From Bordetella parapertussis (GTDB taxonomy: Bacteria > Pseudomonadota > Gammaproteobacteria > Burkholderiales > Burkholderiaceae_B): a DNA stretch of 20,843 nucleotides. A program made the translations under genes and the position numbers. The notes below the pieces were generated by a model. The model made no database searches and was not told the origin of the DNA. It saw only the letters and a list, made by a program, of their open reading frames with translations. The stretch spans positions 1-20,843 of the forward strand of contig CAMCWG010000017.1 in the NCBI GenBank assembly GCA_945882005.1, written 5' to 3'. Numbering within the stretch: position 1 is the first letter of the stretch; every line of letters begins with the position of its first letter. Below, piece by piece: positions 1-5,944 of the stretch.

Positions 1-42
1 TGCGAATCCAAGCTTTAGTTCCCTCTAATCTAGCTCAAACTC

Positions 43-76
43 GACAATCGTGGAAGATTTAGCCCCCACGATTGTC
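43..76. other. Strong stem-loop downstream of the small membrane protein gene
   Basis: An 11-bp perfect inverted repeat, GACAATCGTGG at 43-53 and CCACGATTGTC at 66-76, encloses a 12-base loop. It lies 22 bases past the stop codon of the minus-strand gene at 98-445. No T-run follows it on either strand, so it is not a canonical intrinsic terminator. It could act as an mRNA 3'-end stabiliser or a Rho-dependent end. The repeat is seen directly; the role is inferred. Confidence 0.5.
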
Positions 77-97
77 CCAGACCTACCGAGCAATGCC

Positions 98-445
98 TTA
101 GGCTTTGACTAACAGCGCCGCACAGGAGCTCGCTGTTTCGGACGTCAACTTGCCTGCTCCGGGCATTGTTCCCCAACCGCCTTTGTCAATATAGGTGCCC
201 CGTGCCCACTCATCGGTCTTCTTGAGCTCAATCAAGTTCGCCGCAAAGTTGGCATCACGTTTAAACATTTCAGCACAGACGGGTGACAGCGAGGCCACGA
301 TTGCTTTATTCGCTTGCGCTTGTCCTAACGTAGCCGAGCCACCTGATGTTTGCCAACCGGCAAAACTAAAACCGACGACCGCGATTAAGGCAGCGCCCGC
401 AGCGGCACCCCAAAGAGCGGGTTCGGTTTGAATAGGAAGTTTCAT
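98..445 (-). CDS. Conserved hypothetical protein with one N-terminal membrane segment
   Basis: This 115-residue protein has a short N-terminal leader, then a hydrophobic helix at about residues 11-30 (ALWGAAAGAALIAVVGFSFA), then a soluble domain containing the patch GGWGTMPG near residues 88-95 and two cysteines (57 and 108) that could pair if the domain is periplasmic. The hydrophobic segment could be an uncleaved anchor or a signal peptide. I recognise it only as resembling short conserved hypothetical proteins of proteobacteria with the same anchor and WxTMPG patch; no function is known to me. An AAAGG ribosome site lies 7 bases before the ATG. It is downstream of the MFS gene on the same strand with about 85 bases between, so co-transcription is possible. 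Confidence 0.75.
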   Translation of the reverse strand: MKLPIQTEPALWGAAAGAALIAVVGFSFAGWQTSGGSATLGQAQANKAIVASLSPVCAEMFKRDANFAANLIELKKTDEWARGTYIDKGGWGTMPGAGKLTSETASSCAALLVKA

Positions 446-517
446 AGATGACCTTTGAGTGAATAACAGAGAACCGTCCGTAAACGGCGAGACCCACTCT
501 ACGCCATAAGCGAAGGC

Positions 518-539
518 AAAACAGCTTTATTACTGTTTT
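518..539 (-). terminator. Possible weak terminator at the end of the MFS gene
   Basis: A 7-bp inverted repeat AAAACAG / CTGTTTT with an 8-base loop overlaps the stop codon of the MFS gene. On the minus strand the second arm ends in four T residues. The stem is short and AT-rich, so termination would be inefficient; it may only partly separate the MFS gene from the small membrane protein gene downstream. Confidence 0.3.
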
Positions 540-1777
540 AGTTGCTCTTCGCGGGAATACCCTCCCGCTTGTCTCCATAGTAAGAGTCCTGCCAAGGCCG
601 CTAAACCCCCAAGGCAGGCATAAGCAACACCAAAGTCATCGAAAGCCGTCACCGCTACCGAGAAAAGCGATGGCAACACCAATACACCCGCAAACATCAA
701 ACCAGAGCCTAACCCGGTTGCCTCGGTTCTCTGCGCACCACCTAGGCGAGCCCACTCTGCATAGGCAAGACCCGTGAAGCCGCTTGCTGTTGCTCCAGCA
801 ACTGCGCATAGCAACAGCACGATGACCGGGCTCCAACTATCAGCGAACTGACCAGCTAGCATGGCAGTCCCGCCCATCACGAAGCCTTGCCACACCAATA
901 AGAATTTCGCAGATACATACTTATCTGCCAGCCAGCCCCAAATCGGTCGACTCACCACCGCAGCAAGTTGATAAACAGCCAAGGCCCAACCCGCTTGGAC
1001 TAAATTAAAACCTGCCTTACTCGTCAAGTGCACGGTCAAGAACGCGATAAAGCAAAGTTGCACGCCGCTATAGACAAAGCTCATGAAACCAAGCCGTCTG
1101 AGTTCTGGTCGCTCAAACAATATCTGTACCGGTGCGAACAGCCCTTTGCTCAGTATTTGACGAGAAGGATCACGATCAGCATCCCAAGCACGACGTGTAC
1201 ATTCGAGCAGCAGCACAACAACCAAGACTGGCACTGCTTGCCACAACAGCGCAGCTTGCCAACCAAGGCTTAAGGTCATGGGAACCATGATGAGCCCGGC
1301 CAACACCCCACCAAGTGGTACGCCAATTTGCCGGATTGAAAGGACCAGATTCATCACAGGCGGTGGCGTGCGCGGCACCAACAGATGAGCACTGGCTGGA
1401 GCAGTTGCCCCATAAGCCAAACCCAAGAGCGCCGCACCAAGGACCACTGAAGCAACACTGCCAACAGAACACGCAAGCAGCATCGCAAGCGTTGCGACCA
1501 AGACAAGTTGACTCACCCTAACAGCACCAAAGCGTCGGATAAAGCGTGGCGACAGCAACGCAGAAATAATACCAACCCCGTAAACAGTAGAAATAAAGAA
1601 ACCCACTAATGTGCCTGGGACTTGCAGGTCTTCTGCGATGACCGGAGCGACCACGGGAAACGAATACGCTGCCATCGTCGCTAAGCTTTGCGTCGCAAGC
1701 GTAGCAATTAGCGGAAAAACCGGAAACCTTGGGTTCTCAGGAGTCTTCGTAGGAGGTGGTGAGTAGTTGACATCCAT
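530..1777 (-). CDS. MFS family transporter
   Basis: A 415-residue integral membrane protein with about twelve hydrophobic segments, a short cytoplasmic N-terminus rich in Pro, and a central loop near residues 195-215 (RRAWDADRDPSRQ) separating two six-helix halves. The motif GWLADKY in the second half matches the MFS loop 8-9 signature (G-x-x-x-D-K/R). This is the Major Facilitator Superfamily architecture; the substrate cannot be read from sequence. The ATG at 1777 is preferred over the one 45 bases upstream because AGGAAAGAG precedes it at good distance. It lies downstream of the cox operon on the same strand but is separated from coxG by the brn island, so any ancestral co-transcription with cox genes is probably broken. 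A role in importing or exporting a substrate of the cox enzyme is possible but unproven. Confidence 0.9.
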   Translation of the reverse strand: MDVNYSPPPTKTPENPRFPVFPLIATLATQSLATMAAYSFPVVAPVIAEDLQVPGTLVGFFISTVYGVGIISALLSPRFIRRFGAVRVSQLVLVATLAMLLACSVGSVASVVLGAALLGLAYGATAPASAHLLVPRTPPPVMNLVLSIRQIGVPLGGVLAGLIMVPMTLSLGWQAALLWQAVPVLVVVLLLECTRRAWDADRDPSRQILSKGLFAPVQILFERPELRRLGFMSFVYSGVQLCFIAFLTVHLTSKAGFNLVQAGWALAVYQLAAVVSRPIWGWLADKYVSAKFLLVWQGFVMGGTAMLAGQFADSWSPVIVLLLCAVAGATASGFTGLAYAEWARLGGAQRTEATGLGSGLMFAGVLVLPSLFSVAVTAFDDFGVAYACLGGLAALAGLLLWRQAGGYSREEQLKQ

Positions 1778-1853
1778 GCTGTTCTCTTTCCTGACACCCA
1801 CATTCACCAACACGCATTTCAAATGGATTTGAACGCATAGCTTTCGATTTTAA

Positions 1854-1908
1854 ACGCTTTAACGAGTCGGCCACCAACCCGCCAAGCCTGGCACAACCCT
1901 AGCGACTA
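1854..1908. repeat. Displaced, decayed copy of the coxG 3' end (left direct repeat)
   Basis: These 55 bases match 2422-2476 at 51 positions. The matching segment is the last part of coxG including its TAA and a few bases beyond. Read in the coxG frame on the minus strand, this copy encodes VARVVPGLAGWWPTR-stop, against VAGVVAGLAGWWLTR-stop in the intact gene; all three differences in these 15 codons change the amino acid (G to R, A to P, L to P). Proline inside a membrane helix argues this copy is not under selection. It is not attached to any coxG body, so it is a remnant left beside the MFS promoter region. Confidence 0.85.
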
Positions 1909-1975
1909 ACAGGATGTTTTTATCCAATTGTATTTAGCCCACACTCACGCAGAATGCTGCCATTAGTTAATCTAA

Positions 1976-1990
1976 AAATTCTTAGAATTT
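1976..1990. promoter_or_regulatory. Palindromic operator-like site and promoter for brnT'-brnA
   Basis: A perfect 6-bp inverted repeat AAATTC-TTA-GAATTT lies just upstream of a TACAAT box at 2005-2010, which would serve as the -10 element of a plus-strand promoter. The palindrome covers the place expected for the -35 element. BrnA antitoxins are known DNA-binding autorepressors, so this is the natural candidate for the BrnA operator. The sequence elements are seen; binding is inferred. Confidence 0.4.
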
Positions 1991-2016
1991 CTATTTAATG
2001 GGGGTACAATAAATAA

Positions 2017-2094
2017 GTGAGGATTGAATTTGACGCTGAAAAACGATCAGTGACGTATGCAGAGCGAGGCTTAGATTTCGAACCTTTTAATTAG
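2017..2094 (+). pseudogene. brnT: Truncated BrnT toxin remnant
   Basis: From a GTG at 2017 an uninterrupted frame reads (M)RIEFDAEKRSVTYAERGLD then FEPFN and a TAG at 2092-2094, 25 residues in all. The start resembles the N-terminus of BrnT ribonuclease toxins (pattern I-E-F/W-D-x-x-K-R ... H/R-G-L/I-D/S-F-E), which run to about 90 residues. The catalytic core and C-terminus are missing, so no toxin activity is expected. It sits 14 bases upstream of brnA, exactly where brnT lies in intact brnTA operons. The loss looks like an internal or C-terminal deletion rather than a simple frameshift, because I find no BrnT C-terminal sequence in the other frames before brnA. Confidence 0.6.
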
Positions 2095-2108
2095 CATGAG
2101 GAAAGGAA

Positions 2109-2390
2109 ATGACCGCGAAAAAGCGCTCTACGCCCGCTACCTGGAAGGATCCTGACGATGCACCGGTATTGACAGAAGCATTCTTCAATTCTGCCGACTT
2201 ATACAAAGGCTCTCATTTGAAACAACGAGGCAGACCTAGATCTGCCTCACCAAAAGAGCCTGTGAAACTTCGGTTAGATGCTGATGTACTTGCTGCACTG
2301 CGTGCAAGTGGCGAAGGATGGCAAACACGGATCAATGACGCATTGCGTGCATCACTGAAATTAGCTGGCCAACTAAAAACGGATTGTTGA
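2109..2390 (+). CDS. brnA: BrnA-family antitoxin (orphan)
   Basis: A 93-residue protein matching the BrnA antitoxin family. Residues 12-35 carry the conserved W-K-D-P-D-D-A-P-x-L-T-x-x-F-F-x-x-A-D-L-Y patch that wraps the toxin, followed by a basic GRPR stretch at about 41-44, and a C-terminal ribbon-helix-helix DNA-binding part, with VKLRLDADVLAALRASGEGW at 52-71 and QTRINDALRASL after it. BrnA neutralises BrnT ribonuclease and represses its own operon. A strong GAGGAAAGGA ribosome site precedes the ATG. Its partner toxin is reduced to a stub, so here it can only be a solitary antitoxin: a repressor of its own promoter, a decoy protecting against incoming brnTA, or a relic. It ends about 36 bases short of the convergent coxG stop. 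Confidence 0.9.
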   Translation: MTAKKRSTPATWKDPDDAPVLTEAFFNSADLYKGSHLKQRGRPRSASPKEPVKLRLDADVLAALRASGEGWQTRINDALRASLKLAGQLKTDC

Positions 2391-2421
2391 TGACAAAGCT
2401 CAAAACCTTTGGCACCGCGAC

Positions 2422-2476
2422 ACGCTTTAACGAGTCAGCCACCAACCCGCCAAGCCTGCCACAACCCCAGCGACCA
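2422..2476. repeat. Functional coxG 3' end (right direct repeat of the brn island)
   Basis: The right member of the 55-bp repeat pair, offset 568 bases from the left copy. It contains the real coxG stop codon and its C-terminal codons. The two copies enclose the brn stub and brnA. This arrangement, a restored gene end on one side and a displaced end on the other, is what is seen when a small element inserts at the 3' end of a protein gene. Confidence 0.85.
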
Positions 2477-3029
2477 GCGGCCACAACCACTTGGGTGTAC
2501 CTGAAGCGCCCGTCTGCGCAGAAGAAGCCTGCGTAACTGCACCCTCTTCTTGTGCACCTGAAGTCTGCGAAAGCGCTGATTCCGGATACTTTTCTTGTAA
2601 GGCCAGCTCAAAGCGCTTAAAGAAATCTTCTGCCAACGACTTTGCCACCCCATCAATCAAGCGTTGACCGAGTTGAGCGATTTTGCCGCCGACTTTTGAG
2701 TGCACGGTATAGCGCAATTCACAACCCTGCGCGTTTGCTACGAGCTCTACTTTTGACTCGCCTTGACCAAATCCTGCAACCCCGCCCTGCGCTTCAAACT
2801 GCAAGGCATAGGAGTTAGGCGCTTGAATATCGGCCAGTGTGACTTTGCCGTTGAATTTCGCAGCAACAGGGCCAATCTTGACAGCAACGAGGACGGCATA
2901 TTGATTTTCCGCAGTCAGTTCAAACTTTTCACAACCAGGGATGCACGCCTTTAAGATCGTTGCGTCGTTGAGTGCGTCCCAAGCTTGTTGTTGTGAAACA
3001 CCGAGCTGACGATTACCTTGCATATCCAT
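2427..3029 (-). CDS. coxG: CoxG, SRPBCC-fold carbon monoxide dehydrogenase subunit G family
   Basis: A 200-residue protein with a SRPBCC (START-like) domain over about residues 1-150, beginning with the family pattern of N-terminal strand followed by AWDALNDATILKACIPGCEKFE. A Ser/Ala/Gln-rich linker at about 150-180 leads to a C-terminal membrane helix (LWPLVAGVVAGLAGWWL) and a final TR. CoxG proteins anchor the molybdenum hydroxylase to the membrane and are thought to help pass electrons to the quinone pool. The gene is last in the coxSLMDEG operon, 21 bases after coxE. GAGAGA precedes the ATG. Its final 50 or so bases are duplicated 568 bases away beside the brn island, so the present C-terminus may have been supplied by an incoming element. 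Confidence 0.9.
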   Translation of the reverse strand: MDMQGNRQLGVSQQQAWDALNDATILKACIPGCEKFELTAENQYAVLVAVKIGPVAAKFNGKVTLADIQAPNSYALQFEAQGGVAGFGQGESKVELVANAQGCELRYTVHSKVGGKIAQLGQRLIDGVAKSLAEDFFKRFELALQEKYPESALSQTSGAQEEGAVTQASSAQTGASGTPKWLWPLVAGVVAGLAGWWLTR

Positions 3030-3050
3030 AAGATTCTCTCGTATCTGTAT

Positions 3051-4196
3051 TTACTGTTTAACTAACTCTGCCAAGGACTGCGCTAAATCTTCTAAGTGCG
3101 CCAAGTCGTGAATCGCGAGCATCCCATCTGCATATTCCTGTAATACGCTCGCACCACCTGCACTTGGGGCATAGTGCTCAAACCGCAGTAAAGGGTTTAA
3201 CCATAACAGACTTCGACAGTTACGCTTCAACCAAGCGAGCTCTTGCGCTAAGGCACTTGGCTCTCCGGTATCGAGGCCGTCCGTAATTAACAGTACGACC
3301 GTACGGCGACCGATCAGCTGCCGGTGCTGGGTTAAACGCAGCTGTTCAAGCGACTGCCCAATCTGTGTACCACCCGCAAAATCCTGAATCAATTCATTCG
3401 CAGTCGACAGCATCTCATCAGAATCTGCATGCCGAAAAGCGCTGTTTAAGTCGGTCAACTGATTTCCGAAGGCATAGACTGACCTAGCTAAGCCGCGTGT
3501 ACTTTGATGCAAAAAGGCAAGCATCAACCGGGCATAGCGCTCCATCGAGCCTGACACATCAATCAAGATTAATACCGGTAACGCTTGAGTGCGCCGCGCC
3601 AAATAAGATAAGGACAATAGCTCCCCATCTAAACGGGCAGACTCTCTTAGCATATGCGCCCAATCTACCCTTGCACCAGAACGACTGCGTTGTGTTCGAC
3701 GTGCAGGTACTCGCGGCCAGGGCAACGGGATCTCACAAGCAAGTCTCTGCACTAGTTTGAATTCACTCGCGCTCAAACTTTCAAAGTCAGCATGCCGCAA
3801 GCGCACTTGATCACTCGCCGTCATGGCCGCATCAAAGTCAACGGAGTCCTCTTCTACACTCGACCGTGAATTGTTTGAGGTGATCGCAGCCAAGGCCTCT
3901 TGCGTGCGCGCACGACGCTTGGGTGAAGGTGCTGCTTCAGTGGTCTTAGGCAACATTTGGGCTAATAGCTGTTGTGTAAGCTCGGGATTCCGAAAATACG
4001 CTTCAAACAACTGCTCAAAGACCTCTAAGTCTTGCTGCCTACACACCATGGTGGCTTCCAGAGCCGCCCGAAAATCTTCCTTTTCTTCAAGTCCGATCAA
4101 TAACGCAGATTCAAGCGCAACGCTCATCCGTTCGCTATCCATCGGGAAGCCGGCGCGCCGCAACGTGCGTGCAAAACCCACGATGTTGTCGGCCAT
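3051..4196 (-). CDS. coxE: CoxE-like von Willebrand factor A domain protein
   Basis: A 381-residue protein. The N-terminal half is helical (CoxE family pattern MADNIVGFARTLRRAGFPMD), followed by a low-complexity Ser/Glu stretch at about 101-123 and a VWA domain with the MIDAS metal site DVSGS at 213-217 and the later TDGLDTG loop. CoxE acts with the MoxR-type ATPase CoxD in maturing or chaperoning the sulfurated Mo-Cu or Mo site of CoxL-type enzymes. The start at 4196 is chosen because AGGAAAA lies directly before it and the product begins as family members do; a frame-extending ATG ten codons upstream at 4226 has no ribosome site. It follows coxD by about 40 bases in the same operon. Confidence 0.9.
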   Translation of the reverse strand: MADNIVGFARTLRRAGFPMDSERMSVALESALLIGLEEKEDFRAALEATMVCRQQDLEVFEQLFEAYFRNPELTQQLLAQMLPKTTEAAPSPKRRARTQEALAAITSNNSRSSVEEDSVDFDAAMTASDQVRLRHADFESLSASEFKLVQRLACEIPLPWPRVPARRTQRSRSGARVDWAHMLRESARLDGELLSLSYLARRTQALPVLILIDVSGSMERYARLMLAFLHQSTRGLARSVYAFGNQLTDLNSAFRHADSDEMLSTANELIQDFAGGTQIGQSLEQLRLTQHRQLIGRRTVVLLITDGLDTGEPSALAQELAWLKRNCRSLLWLNPLLRFEHYAPSAGGASVLQEYADGMLAIHDLAHLEDLAQSLAELVKQ

Positions 4197-4235
4197 TTTT
4201 CCTACGCGGGCATCACCGAGTTGCATACAAAAGCG

Positions 4236-5138
4236 CTAAGCGTCAGGAGCCGGCGCAAGTAATGCTTCAAGCATCGGCTCAAGCGCAGCGAGATCTTCAC
4301 GTTGTTTGAATAAGATTCCAACAGTGCTTTGAACTACCTCTGGATCAAGCTGCAAGGTGTTGAGTGCAACCAAGGCCTTCGCCCACTCCACGCTTTCAGC
4401 GATACCAGGTGAACGACTCAAGGCATTCGCAAAAGGCGCAGAACGTAAACGGTCTACAAAACTTGCGACTTGCTGTGCCAAGGCTTCACTCGCTTGGGGC
4501 ACGCTCTGGCGAACAATCGACAGCTCGCGTTCGCGATCGGGGTAATCCATCCAGTGATATAAACAACGCCGTTTGACTGCATCGTTTAAATCACGGGTTC
4601 GGTTACTTGTCAGGATCGTGACCGGTGGGATCTGTGCACGCACCGTACCGAGTTCTGGAATGCTGACCTGGTACTCGCCCAAGTACTCCAATAAAAAGGC
4701 CTCAAACGGCGCATCTGCACGATCGACTTCGTCAATCAACAGCACCGCGCCCGGTGCAGGTGTCTGCAAGGCCTGCAACATCGGGCGACGTAACAGATAC
4801 TTCTCTTGATAAATCGCGTGTTCAAGCTGTTCGGGCGTCGCGTGATCTTGCTGAGCACGCATGTGCATCAACTGCGCTGCGTGATTCCATTCGTATAAGG
4901 CTTCGCGCTGCTCCATGCCGTCATAGCACTGCAAGCGCACCAGTGGGCGTTGCAATACCTTGGACAACGCTTTTGCGAGCTCTGTTTTACCGACACCAGG
5001 CTCGCCTTCCAACAACAAGGGGCGTTGTAGGGTCAGGCATAGATAGACCGCAGTCGCCAAACGTCGTTCGGCCAAGTAACCAACTGAAGCAAGCGCTTCA
5101 GTTAACGCTTGTACCGAACCGACGCTTTGTTGCGACAC
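4236..5138 (-). CDS. coxD: CoxD, MoxR-type AAA+ ATPase
   Basis: A 300-residue AAA+ ATPase with Walker A GEPGVGKT at 45-52, Walker B VLLIDE at 132-137, sensor-1 region ILTSNR at 175-180 and an arginine-rich finger region KRRCLYHW after it. It matches the MoxR/CoxD group that energises maturation of the CODH-type active site together with VWA partners such as CoxE. The proposed start is the GTG at 5138, two bases after the coxM stop, giving the usual family length near 300. The open frame runs 45 codons further upstream, but that part overlaps the conserved end of coxM and has no family resemblance. The close stop-start junction implies translational coupling to coxM. Confidence 0.9.
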   Translation of the reverse strand: MSQQSVGSVQALTEALASVGYLAERRLATAVYLCLTLQRPLLLEGEPGVGKTELAKALSKVLQRPLVRLQCYDGMEQREALYEWNHAAQLMHMRAQQDHATPEQLEHAIYQEKYLLRRPMLQALQTPAPGAVLLIDEVDRADAPFEAFLLEYLGEYQVSIPELGTVRAQIPPVTILTSNRTRDLNDAVKRRCLYHWMDYPDRERELSIVRQSVPQASEALAQQVASFVDRLRSAPFANALSRSPGIAESVEWAKALVALNTLQLDPEVVQSTVGILFKQREDLAALEPMLEALLAPAPDA

Positions 5139-5139
5139 G

Positions 5140-5931
5140 TTAGGCGAGTGCTTGCTGGACGGCCACACGCGTCTGAACTTTGATGAGCTGGGCGCGATAG
5201 CTGGCTGAGGCATGAATATCGCTATTGAGCTCAGCGTCATCCACCGCGACACCCGCAACCGCCTCCGGTGCAAAGTTCTTGGTCAACGCAGCCTCAAGGC
5301 CAGCATGACGAAACACCCCGCTTGAGGCGCCGGTGATCGCCACACGCACACCTTGTGCTGTATCAGCCACAAACACGCCTACCATCGCAAACCGCGAGGC
5401 CGCTTGTTTGAACTTTGCATACGCCGCACGCTTAGGGATGGGGAAACTCACCGCAATAATGAGTTCTCCGGGATTCAAGGCTGTGGCGTACATCCCTTGA
5501 AAGAAGTCTTGCGCGCTGATCTTACGGGCATCGGTGTGAACCGTTGCGCCTAAAGCCAACAAGGCACTGGGGTAACACGCGGCAGGGTCGTTGTTCGCGA
5601 CTGAACCGCCCATCGTTCCCATTGCACGTACTTGTCGATCGCCAATGCCACCCGCCAATGCGGCGAGAGCTGGAAGGTGTTGCTTGACCAAGGCGTTGTT
5701 CTCGACATCGCAATGTTTAGTCATCGCGCCAATCACCAGTTGATCGCCCTCTTTGCGCACACCCACAAGTTCTGGGATCAAGCGCAAATCAACGAGTTGC
5801 TCTGGTTGCATCAGGCGCTGCTTCATTGAGGCCAACAGAGTTTGGCCACCAGCTAAGGCTTGCCCACCAGCTTGCACTAGCTTGCCTGCTTCGGCCAGAG
5901 TTTTCGGATGCTCATAGTTGAATGCATACAT
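5140..5931 (-). CDS. coxM: CoxM/CutM, FAD-binding medium subunit of a molybdenum hydroxylase
   Basis: A 263-residue FAD-binding subunit of the xanthine dehydrogenase superfamily. The two FAD pyrophosphate-binding motifs are present: AGGQTLL at 27-33 and TMGGSVANNDPAA at 106-118. The C-terminal part forms the CO_deh_flav_C domain. It passes electrons from the [2Fe-2S] clusters of CoxS to FAD and out to the acceptor. An AAGGAGG ribosome site lies 8 bases before the ATG at 5931, which rules out the in-frame TTG two codons earlier. It begins 13 bases after coxL. The subunit order small-large-medium is that of form II enzymes; form I CO dehydrogenases use medium-small-large. Confidence 0.95.
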   Translation of the reverse strand: MYAFNYEHPKTLAEAGKLVQAGGQALAGGQTLLASMKQRLMQPEQLVDLRLIPELVGVRKEGDQLVIGAMTKHCDVENNALVKQHLPALAALAGGIGDRQVRAMGTMGGSVANNDPAACYPSALLALGATVHTDARKISAQDFFQGMYATALNPGELIIAVSFPIPKRAAYAKFKQAASRFAMVGVFVADTAQGVRVAITGASSGVFRHAGLEAALTKNFAPEAVAGVAVDDAELNSDIHASASYRAQLIKVQTRVAVQQALA

Positions 5932-5944
5932 GTCCAATTCCTCC

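Noticed and set aside
530..1822. MFS protein starting at the ATG at 1822
   Set aside because: It adds 15 residues without family resemblance or ribosome site, while the ATG at 1777 has AGGAAAGAG in front of it.
4357..5143. Several open frames on the plus strand opposite coxD
   Set aside because: They lie antisense to a gene with complete AAA+ motifs, lack recognisable domains and ribosome sites, and are shadows.
4236..5273. A longer CoxD beginning with the ATG at 5273
   Set aside because: The extra 45 residues are encoded entirely within the end of coxM in another frame and look unlike the family; the GTG just after the coxM stop gives the normal length.
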